Source of the DNA: CAZLHO01 sp964559455
GTDB taxonomy: Bacteria > Krumholzibacteriota > Krumholzibacteriia > LZORAL124-64-63
Assembly: GCA_964559455.1 (NCBI GenBank)
Contig: CAZLHO010000034.1
Location: 1-31,885, forward strand
Reading direction: 5' to 3'
DNA: 31,885 nt
The notes beneath the pieces were generated by a model. That model saw nothing but the letters and a program-made list of their open reading frames with translations. It was not told the DNA's origin and searched no databases. The position numbers and the translations under genes were made by a program. Each line of letters starts with the position of its first letter. Positions within the stretch are counted from its first letter, which is position 1. Below, piece after piece: positions 23,710 to 30,355 of this stretch.

Positions 23710-25122
23710 ATGTTCCTGCTTCAGAGACACCTGCTGCGCGCGACGGCGGGTCCCTTCCTTTTCGGCTTCTTCGTCATCACTTTCGTGCTGATCATCGACA
23801 TCCTGTACCGCTACGTCGAGCTCTTCGTCAGCAAGGGCGTGCCCTTCACCATGGCCACCGAGGTCCTGCTGCTGAGCCTGGGGCATACGTTTGCATTATC
23901 CATACCAATGGCCGTGCTCATCGGCGTCCTGATGGGCGTCGGTCAACTGGCCGCCGATCATGAAATTACGGCGATGAAGGCGAGCGGCGTCGGCCTCGTC
24001 ACCATCCTGAAGCCGCTGCTCGGCGGCGCCCTGGTCGTCACCCTGGCGCTGACCGCCTACAACCATTTCATCTTCCCCGAGTCGAACCACCGGCTGGCGA
24101 ACCTGCTCTACGACATCAACCACAAGCGACCGATGATGGAGATCCGCGAGCAGATGTTCACCGAGGTCACCGAGCTGGTGACCATCTTCGTCAAGGAGAA
24201 GGACGAGCGGACCGGACGGGTCGAAGGCGTGGTCATCCTCGAGAAGGAGAACCCCGGCGACCCCTCGCCGACCATGACCACGGCCAACTGGGGCCTGATC
24301 GTGCCGCACCACCAGAGCGACGCCCTGCTCATCGAACTCCACGACGGCGAGATCCACGACCTGCCCGACGAGCGGGACCTCTCCAAATACAATGTCACGC
24401 GTTTCGTGAAACACAATCTCTATCTGCGCGACGTCGAGAAGGATTTCGGCGAGTCCAGCCGCTCGCACCGCAGCGACCGCGAGATGAACCTGACCGACCT
24501 GCTGGCGGCGGCCGGGCGCGAGACCGCGAACATCGCGACGACGCGCAGCTCGACCCGGCGTCTGACCGGCGACCTGGCGGCGCGGCAGTGGGCCCTGCTC
24601 GACCCCGCGCGGCGCACCGGGATGCTGGGCGGCGACGCGGCGGGCCCTCGCCCCCTGCCGACCGTGCAGCGCCAGGGGCAGTTCAAGGCCACGCGCCAGG
24701 AGGTCGAGAAGGCGCGCCGGTCGGCGACCCACCAGTACCAGGTCGGCCGCAGCTACCTCGAGAACCGCAACCGCTACATGGTCGAGTTCCACAAGAAGTT
24801 CGCGATCCCCTTCGCCTGCCTCGTCTTCGTGCTGCTGGGCCTGCCCATGGCCGTGACCACGGCCCGCAGCGGCCGGGGCATCTCGGTCTCCCTGGCCCTG
24901 GCCTTCTACCTGGTCTACTATCTCTTCCTGGTCGGCGGCGAGAAGCTGGCCGACCGGGGACGGCTGGATCCGCTGCTGGCGATGTGGGCGGCCAACGCCA
25001 TCCTGACCCTGGTCTCGATCCCGCTGCTCGTGCGGACCGTGCGCGAGGCCAGCCCATTCGCCGTCATGCGCCGCCCCCGCCCCGGACCGGCAGCGGCCGG
25101 GGAGAAAACGGAGCCATGCTGA
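23710..25122 (+). CDS. lptF: LptF/LptG (YjgP/YjgQ) family LPS-export permease, first copy
   Basis: One of the two inner-membrane permease subunits that, with LptB ATPase, extract lipopolysaccharide and push it to the Lpt bridge. The 470-residue protein has three N-terminal membrane helices (about 15-35, 50-75, 97-118; FGFFVITFVLIIDILYRYVE and ALSIPMAVLIGVLMGVG) and a periplasmic jellyroll region. Three C-terminal helices follow (about 363-450; KFAIPFACLVFVLLGLPMAV). ELTAMKASG-like EITAMKASGVG is the typical cytoplasmic loop. It is about 100 residues longer than usual: a polar insert (about 255-345) precedes the VEFHKKFAIPF helix. The ATG at 23710 matches the family start. Its end overlaps lptG by 7 nt. 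Confidence 0.92.
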   Translation: MFLLQRHLLRATAGPFLFGFFVITFVLIIDILYRYVELFVSKGVPFTMATEVLLLSLGHTFALSIPMAVLIGVLMGVGQLAADHEITAMKASGVGLVTILKPLLGGALVVTLALTAYNHFIFPESNHRLANLLYDINHKRPMMEIREQMFTEVTELVTIFVKEKDERTGRVEGVVILEKENPGDPSPTMTTANWGLIVPHHQSDALLIELHDGEIHDLPDERDLSKYNVTRFVKHNLYLRDVEKDFGESSRSHRSDREMNLTDLLAAAGRETANIATTRSSTRRLTGDLAARQWALLDPARRTGMLGGDAAGPRPLPTVQRQGQFKATRQEVEKARRSATHQYQVGRSYLENRNRYMVEFHKKFAIPFACLVFVLLGLPMAVTTARSGRGISVSLALAFYLVYYLFLVGGEKLADRGRLDPLLAMWAANAILTLVSIPLLVRTVREASPFAVMRRPRPGPAAAGEKTEPC

Positions 25123-26186
25123 TCCACCGCGCCATCACGACCACCTTCCTGCGCATCCTGCTGACGACGGTGCTCTGCGCCCTGGTCCTGTTCACCCTCG
25201 TCGACCTGCTCGACCACATCGGCAGCTTCCTGGACAACGAGGCCACCCTGGGCATGATGGGCCGCTACTACCTGTACCGGGCGCCCTGGATCATCGACGT
25301 CGTGCTGCCGATCGCCATGCTCATGGCCACCCTCTTCACCGTGGGCAGCATGGCGCGCTACAACGAGCTGACGGCGCTCTTCGCCGCCGGCCGGTCGCTG
25401 CTGCAGGTGACGCGGCCGCTGCTGGCGATGGCCTTGCTCGCCTCGATCTTCTCCTTCGCCTGGAGCGAATTCGTGCTGCCGCGGGCCAACTCGGCCAGCC
25501 GACGGATCTGGGAGATCGAGGTCCACCGCCGACCTGACCGCCTGCTGCCCACCTCGGACATCGCCATGACCGGGGCCGACGGGCGCCTCTACTACGCCCG
25601 CACCTTCATTCCCGAGACCGGCGCCGTGCGGGGGATGCGGGTGCACGGCTTCGCCGGCGCCGAGGTCGTCGAGCGCTGGGACGCCGACCGGGCCGAATGG
25701 GACGGCGTCCAATGGATCCTGCACCAGGGCACGCGGCGCACCTTCGCTCGCGGCAGCGAGACGGAAGAGCCCTTCGCGGATCTGGCGTCGGGACTGTCCG
25801 GAATCACCCCGGAATCCTTCCGCAGCGAACGGGTGGTGCCCGAGAACATGACCGCGCGGCGACTGAGGCGACATATCGCGGTGCTGCGCCGCAGCGGCAA
25901 CGACGTCACGGAATTCACCGTCGATCTCCAGTTCAAGCTCTCCTTCCCGGTCGTGCACATGATCGTCGTCTTCCTGGGGATCCTGCTCGCCTCCGGCCCA
26001 CGCAAGACGACGGTCGCCTCGGGCTTCGGCTGGACGATCCTGATCAGCTTCGGCTACTACCTGAGCATGAACTTCGGGCGCGCGCTGGGCCACAGCGGCG
26101 CCCTGCCGCCCCTGCCGGCGGCCTGGGCCGGCAACGCGGCCTACGCCACGATCGCCGCCATCCTCTACGCGCGCGCCAGGCGCTGA
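25116..26186 (+). CDS. lptG: LptF/LptG family LPS-export permease, second copy
   Basis: The partner permease subunit, 356 residues, the usual length. It shows the same layout: N-terminal helices (ILLTTVLCALVLFTLVDLL, IIDVVLPIAMLMATLFTVG), the cytoplasmic loop YNELTALFAAGRS, a periplasmic beta domain (MTGADGRLYYARTF, WILHQGTRRTF), and C-terminal helices beginning at FKLSFPVVHMIVVFLGILLA. The start ATG at 25116 lies inside the last codons of lptF (GAGCC-ATG-CTGA), so translation is coupled. LptB, LptA and LptC are not in this window. The assignment of F versus G rests on order only. Confidence 0.92.
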   Translation: MLIHRAITTTFLRILLTTVLCALVLFTLVDLLDHIGSFLDNEATLGMMGRYYLYRAPWIIDVVLPIAMLMATLFTVGSMARYNELTALFAAGRSLLQVTRPLLAMALLASIFSFAWSEFVLPRANSASRRIWEIEVHRRPDRLLPTSDIAMTGADGRLYYARTFIPETGAVRGMRVHGFAGAEVVERWDADRAEWDGVQWILHQGTRRTFARGSETEEPFADLASGLSGITPESFRSERVVPENMTARRLRRHIAVLRRSGNDVTEFTVDLQFKLSFPVVHMIVVFLGILLASGPRKTTVASGFGWTILISFGYYLSMNFGRALGHSGALPPLPAAWAGNAAYATIAAILYARARR

Positions 26187-26207
26187 TTCCGGAAGCGTCT
26201 CCGGTTC

Positions 26208-26236
26208 TTGCCTCCGGCCCCGCCACGATGTAACTT
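26208..26236 (+). promoter_or_regulatory. Weak candidate promoter for the PKD lipoprotein gene
   Basis: TTGCCT at 26208-26213, a 17-bp spacer and TAACTT at 26231-26236, preceded by TG, in the 124-bp gap after lptG. The -10 is poor, so read-through from lptFG is possible. Confidence 0.3.
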
Positions 26237-26310
26237 GAGTGAGTCGTTAACGTCGGGACGTCCGGAACCGGGCGCCCGCGTCCGTACCCCTCGTAAACGG
26301 AGCCGTATCC

Positions 26311-26973
26311 ATGCGGAAGACGATCCTTTGCCTTTGTCTGGCCGCCGCGGGCCTGGCCCTGGCCGTGGGCTGCAGCGACGACGAGGACCTGGTGCCCTAC
26401 TTCACCCGCGTCGAGGCCGACCCCGAGTGCGGCGTCGCGCCCCTGCCCGTGCAATTCCTGGCCTTCGCCTCCGGCGGCGATCTCAAGGATGACCCCACGG
26501 GCGGCAACACCTACCTGGACATCGAATGGAACTTCGGGGACGGCGGCACCGGCGTGGGCTCGATCCTGGCCCACACCTTCGTGGACCCCGGCGTCTACGA
26601 CGTCGTCGTCACGGTCAAGGATGACGACGGGTCCAGCCCTCCGCCCAGGACGCTGACCGTGGAGATCCGCGCCGACTCGCTGAGCATCGACGCCTATGCC
26701 GACCTTGCAACGGTCGCCGTGGGCGACCCCGTCACCTTCGGCGTGGACGCCGAGATGTGCGACTTCGCGGGCGAAGCCAGCGACTACAACCGCTTCGACT
26801 TCCTGTGGCAGATGGACGACGCCCGCGAGACCGAGTACGACCAGCGCGCCCCGACCCACGTCTTCGCGGCCGGGGACGTCGGAACTCGCGAGGTGAGGGT
26901 GCGCCTGCGGGATTTCCAGACCACGACGACCCGCTGGGCCACCGTGAACGTCGAGGTCACCGCGGCCCCCTGA
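26311..26973 (+). CDS. PKD-domain lipoprotein of unknown role
   Basis: A 220-residue predicted lipoprotein. The N-terminus is a lipoprotein signal (KTILCLCLAAAGLALAVGC) with the lipobox AVGC and acylated cysteine C21, followed by SDDED. Residues about 32-120 are a clear PKD domain (CGVAPLPVQFLA, WNFGDGG, HTFVDPGVYDVVVTV). A second, more divergent PKD-like unit spans about 125-220 (FLWQMDD, THVFAAGDVGTREVRVRL). PKD domains are beta-sandwiches common in surface and secreted proteins; no catalytic motif is visible. GGAG lies about 9 nt before the ATG. The acidic residues after the cysteine could matter for sorting, since local rules in this phylum are unknown. It may be a surface or periplasmic binding or scaffold protein. 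Confidence 0.85.
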   Translation: MRKTILCLCLAAAGLALAVGCSDDEDLVPYFTRVEADPECGVAPLPVQFLAFASGGDLKDDPTGGNTYLDIEWNFGDGGTGVGSILAHTFVDPGVYDVVVTVKDDDGSSPPPRTLTVEIRADSLSIDAYADLATVAVGDPVTFGVDAEMCDFAGEASDYNRFDFLWQMDDARETEYDQRAPTHVFAAGDVGTREVRVRLRDFQTTTTRWATVNVEVTAAP

Positions 26974-27005
26974 GCCGGCCGACGGCGCGGACCCGACCGA
27001 TGAGA

Positions 27006-27035
27006 AGAGGCGAAGCCCCGCGGGGCTTCGCCTCT
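27006..27035. terminator. Bidirectional intrinsic terminator
   Basis: A 14-bp perfect stem (AGAGGCGAAGCCCC with GGGGCTTCGCCTCT) around a minimal GC loop, with pyrimidine-rich flanks on both sides (CTTCTTC after it on plus, TCTTCTC on minus). It lies between the convergent PKD lipoprotein gene and metK, 33 and 27 nt from their stops, and serves both. Confidence 0.9.
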
Positions 27036-27061
27036 CTTCTTCATCCCCCTGCCGGCGCGGA

Positions 27062-28207
27062 TCAGCCGACGGCGCGCTGCAGGTCCGCGGCGCGGTCGGT
27101 GCGCTCCCAGCTGAACTCATCCAGCTCGCGGCCGAAGTGCCCGTAGGCCGCCGTCAGGCGGTAGATCGGACGGCGCAATTCCAGGGACTCGATGATTCCC
27201 TTCGGGGTCAGGTCGAAGACCTTGCCGACCGCCTCGACGATGCGCTCGTCGGGAACGGAGCCGGTGCCGAAGGTCTCGACCATCACCGACACGGGCTCGG
27301 CGACGCCGATGGCGTAGGCCAGCTGCACCTGGCAGCGCTCGGCCAGCTCGGCGGCGACCACGTTCTTCGCCACCCAGCGGGCCGCATAGGTCGCCGAACG
27401 GTCGACCTTCGAGGGATCCTTGCCCGAGAAGGCGCCGCCGCCGTGGGGCGCGCTGCCCCCGTAGGTGTCGACGATGATCTTGCGGCCGGTCAGGCCGCAG
27501 TCGCCCTGGGGCCCGCCGACGACGAAGCGTCCGGTGGGGTTGACCAGGAACTGCACGTCGGCGGCGTCGATGCCGGCTTCGGCCAGCACGGGCCGGATGA
27601 CGTGCTCGATGATCCGCGGCTCGAACTCCTTCTCCTTCACCGAATCGGCGTGCTGGGTCGAGACCAGGGCCGTCTTCACGCTCACCGGCCGGCCGTCCGC
27701 GTAGGCCACCGTGACCTGGCTCTTGCCGTCGGGGCGCACCCAGGGCAGGACGCCCTGCTTGCGGACGTCGGCCAGGCGCTGGGTCAGGCGGTGGGCCAAG
27801 GAGATCGGCAAGGGCATCAGCTCGGCCGTCTCGCGGCAGGCGTAGCCGAACATCAGGCCCTGGTCGCCGGCGCCGCCCGGGTTCACGCCCTGGGCGATGT
27901 CGGGGGACTGCTCGTCGATGGCCGTGAGCACGGCGCAGGTGCGGCCGTCGTAGCCGAACTCCGCCGAGTCGTAGCCGATGTCCAGGATCGTCTGGCGCAC
28001 GATCGCCGGGATGTCGGCGTAGGCCTGGGTCGTGATCTCGCCGGCGACCAGGGCCAGCCCGGTGGTGACCATGGTCTCGCAGGCCACGCGCGAACCCGGG
28101 TCCTGGGCGAGCAGCGCGTCGAGCACGCTGTCCGAGATCTGGTCGGCCACCTTGTCGGGGTGTCCCTCGGTGACGGATTCGCTGGTGAACAGGAACTCTC
28201 GGGGCAT
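27062..28207 (-). CDS. metK: S-adenosylmethionine synthetase
   Basis: MetK makes SAM from ATP and methionine. The 381-residue protein is the normal length. Motifs are TSESVTEGHPDKVADQISD (with catalytic His16), GAGDQGLMFGYA, the GGGAFSGKDPSKVDRS phosphate loop, and the C-terminal AYGHFGR. The ATG at 28207 has GAGGAGGA 5 nt upstream and matches the family start (REFLFTSESV). It follows the nucleotidyltransferase gene by 32 nt, too short to hold a SAM riboswitch. It is the last gene of the ptsI-led block and ends at the strong terminator. Confidence 0.97.
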   Translation of the reverse strand: MPREFLFTSESVTEGHPDKVADQISDSVLDALLAQDPGSRVACETMVTTGLALVAGEITTQAYADIPAIVRQTILDIGYDSAEFGYDGRTCAVLTAIDEQSPDIAQGVNPGGAGDQGLMFGYACRETAELMPLPISLAHRLTQRLADVRKQGVLPWVRPDGKSQVTVAYADGRPVSVKTALVSTQHADSVKEKEFEPRIIEHVIRPVLAEAGIDAADVQFLVNPTGRFVVGGPQGDCGLTGRKIIVDTYGGSAPHGGGAFSGKDPSKVDRSATYAARWVAKNVVAAELAERCQVQLAYAIGVAEPVSVMVETFGTGSVPDERIVEAVGKVFDLTPKGIIESLELRRPIYRLTAAYGHFGRELDEFSWERTDRAADLQRAVG

Positions 28208-28239
28208 GGATCCTCCTCGTTCGGTATCGCGGCGGTTCC

Positions 28240-29208
28240 CTAGCGGCCGGGAGCCGTCCCGTCCCCGATGACGGTGCAATGGTCGCCGATGTTGACGGTG
28301 CCGGAAATGCCGCGGACCGTTGCCGCGGCGCCGATCAGGCTCTGACGAAGCCGGCACCCGTCGAGGCGGGAGCCCTCGCCCACGATGCAGTCCTCGAGAT
28401 CGCAGTCCTCGACGACGGCCCCGGAGCCGATCGAAACGTTCTCTCCCAGACGGGTCCGGTCAAGCACGACGTCGGGCGCCACGAAGCGCAGCGGGTCGGC
28501 GCCGGCGGCGGCGAGCAGGGCCCGGTTCGTCTCGAGCCAGGTCTCGGGCTTGCCGCAGTCGAACCAGTCCTCCACCGGGACCGCCGTGAACGGGGCCCCC
28601 TCCCGCAGCATCGACTGGAGAGCGTCGGTGAGCTGGTACTCGCCGCGGGTGCGGACATCCCCGTCGACGATGCCGTCCAGGCAGCGCCAGAGCATGGCCG
28701 CGTCGCGGAAGAGGTAGGCGCCGACGATCGCCAGATCGCTGGGCGGCACCTCGGGCTTCTCGACGAAGGCGACGATCTCGTCGCCCCGGGTCTCGACGAC
28801 GCCGAAGCGGCGGGGATCGTCGACCCGCTTCACGGCGATGGCGTTGCCGGGAGCCGACAGCAGGGAAAGATAGTCCGCTTTGAGAATCGTGTCACCCAGA
28901 ATGCAGAAGAAGGGCTCGTCGCCCACGGCGGCGCGGGCGGTCCACAGGGCGTGGCCCAGGCCCAGGCGTTCGCTCTGCTCGACGAATTCGACGGCGACGC
29001 CGGGATAGGCGACGGGGAACCACTCGCGGACGGTCTCGCCCCAGTAGCCCACGACGACGACGAAGCCGTCGATGCCGGCGGCGAGCAGGTCGTCGACGAT
29101 GTGGCCCAGGATCGGCTTGCCGGCCACCGGCAGCAGGGCCTTGGGCCGGTTCAGGGTGTGAGGACGGAGGCGGGTGCCGATGCCGGCCGCGGGAATGAGC
29201 GCCTTCAT
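28240..29208 (-). CDS. NDP-sugar nucleotidyltransferase (GT-A fold, beta-helix tail)
   Basis: A 322-residue sugar-1-phosphate nucleotidyltransferase. The N-terminal catalytic domain has MKALIPAAGIGTRLRPHT, the nucleotide-binding signature, then RPKALLPVAGKPIL, LGLGHAL, LGDTIL, RRFGVVE, VEKPEVPPSD, GEYQLTDAL and WFDCGKPETW. From about residue 245 a left-handed beta-helix (LGENVSIGSGAVVED, CIVGEGSRLDGC) follows, as in long RmlA-like or mannose-1-phosphate guanylyltransferase-like enzymes. The exact nucleotide and sugar cannot be read; with the PGI/PMI gene upstream, mannose- or glucose-1-phosphate is likely. The ATG at 29208 overlaps the upstream stop (ATGA). Confidence 0.9.
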   Translation of the reverse strand: MKALIPAAGIGTRLRPHTLNRPKALLPVAGKPILGHIVDDLLAAGIDGFVVVVGYWGETVREWFPVAYPGVAVEFVEQSERLGLGHALWTARAAVGDEPFFCILGDTILKADYLSLLSAPGNAIAVKRVDDPRRFGVVETRGDEIVAFVEKPEVPPSDLAIVGAYLFRDAAMLWRCLDGIVDGDVRTRGEYQLTDALQSMLREGAPFTAVPVEDWFDCGKPETWLETNRALLAAAGADPLRFVAPDVVLDRTRLGENVSIGSGAVVEDCDLEDCIVGEGSRLDGCRLRQSLIGAAATVRGISGTVNIGDHCTVIGDGTAPGR

Positions 29209-30355
29209 GCGGGAGGTCCTTCCTTCAGCAGGGCCTTGAGCTCCTTGATCCTCGCCACCGGCATGGGGTCGACGCCGGCGGCCGAGGCCAGGTAGCAGGA
29301 CAGGTAGTCGCCGAACTGCACCAGCGAGAGGACGCGGGCCAGCGGGACGTCGCCCCTGGCCGTGACGGTCTCCACGGCGTGGAATTCGCCCGCCAGCAGC
29401 TGCGCGGTGACCTCGGCCCGCCGCGCCAGGGCGGGCGTCTCGTCCCCGGACCGGAACTGCACGAGCAGGAAGTCGTCGCGCCGCCGCCGGAGCGTCTCCC
29501 AGCCCACGATCTCGTTGTGGTCCAGTTCGGGCAGCTCGGCGACGCAGGCGGGCGACTTGGCGTTCTCGTTGATCTGGGCCTTGAAGCGCCGGGCGGCGGG
29601 ATGGGCCTCGGGAGACGCGCTGTGGATCACGGCCATCCTGCCGAGCAGCCGACGCGCCAGGGCCAGCGCGGCGTTGCCGTCGGGGTCGGCGCCGGGACCG
29701 AAGAGAGCCTCGCCCTCGCGCAGCACCGCCACGGCCGCGGCGACGGCCGGGGCCGGGTCCGGGGCCAGGCCCAGCCGGTGCAGGACGTGCAGCAGGACGC
29801 CGACGCCGTGGCCCAGCGCCGCGCGCGGCGGCAGGCCGGCCGGCAGGACGACGCAGGGGAAGCCCTCCCCGCCCGCCGTCCCCGCGGCGAGATCGCGCAG
29901 GGCCCCGCCCGAGGTCAGGGCGGTCAGGGAGCAGCCGCGGGCGACGGCCGCCGCGGCGGCGGACAGGGTCTCCTCGGTGTCGCCCGAATAGCTGCTGAGC
30001 ACGACGTGATGCCCGGGACCGGCCCAGCCGGGCAGTCCGTAGTCCCGCCAGACGGACAGGCGCAGGCCCCCGACGGCGACCAGCGGGGCCAGCAGGTCGG
30101 CGGCGGCGGCGGAGCCGCCCATNNNNNNNNNNGAAAGTAGTTCATGTAGTCCTGTCTACCGCCAGTTATTACATACCAATCGCCTCCATGGGTTACGCCG
30201 TTGTCCTCTGCGGTAAAGTAACCAGACGGGCTGTTGGCTTGGGCGGCCGGGCGCAAGGCGTCCAGCCCGGGCAGGACGCCGGCGCCGGCCAGTTGCGCGG
30301 GCAGCTCGGCGATCAGTCCGAGCATGGTCCGGAGTCCTTCCTCGGGGGCGCTCAT
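29205..30355 (-). CDS. Bifunctional phosphoglucose/phosphomannose isomerase, broken by assembly gap
   Basis: A SIS-domain isomerase with the bact-PGI_C C-terminal region, interconverting fructose-6-, glucose-6- and mannose-6-phosphate. The body (29205-30122) begins at the family core MGGSAAAADLL and shows SSYSGDTEETLS, the FKAQINENAKSPA helix, ELPELDHNEIVGW with the catalytic His, and DPMPVARIKELK at the end. The N-terminus (MSAPEEGLRTMLGLIAELPAQL) is at 30355-30237. Between them lie ten N's and about 104 bases of unrelated coding sequence, so the stretch just before MGGSA (perhaps 5-10 residues) is missing. The ATG at 30355 overlaps the ptsI stop (ATGA). The gene is probably intact in the real genome. 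Confidence 0.85.
30123..30132. other. Assembly gap (10 N)
   Basis: Ten N's join two contigs inside the isomerase gene. The number of N's is probably conventional, so the true distance is unknown. The sequence on the right-hand side of the gap does not continue the gene. Confidence 0.95.
30133..30236 (-). pseudogene. Stray fragment of an M14 zinc carboxypeptidase gene
   Basis: Read on the minus strand this piece encodes NSPSGYFTAEDNGVTHGG then DWYVITGGRQDYMNYF. The W-Y then GG-x-QD-x-x-Y pattern is the conserved segment just before the catalytic Glu in M14 carboxypeptidases (for example carboxypeptidase E/D types), and the GGRQDYMNY form is like those carrying T9SS sorting domains. Codons such as TCT, GGT, GTA, ATA, ACT and AGA differ sharply from the surrounding genes, where almost every third base is G or C. 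Being exactly at a contig end, it is most likely a chimeric assembly end, not a real insertion. Confidence 0.75.

Noticed and set aside
16595..23791. A very long plus-strand open frame opposite sprA and the M28 gene
   Set aside because: Val/Gln/Ala/His-rich composition with no motifs, and it covers several real minus-strand genes; an effect of GC-rich codons.
28208..28239. A SAM riboswitch ahead of metK
   Set aside because: Only 32 bases separate metK from the upstream gene, and they hold just a ribosome-binding site.
29205..30355. The isomerase as a genuine pseudogene or a carboxypeptidase fusion
   Set aside because: The interruption coincides exactly with the N gap and with a stretch of foreign codon use; both halves look fully functional.
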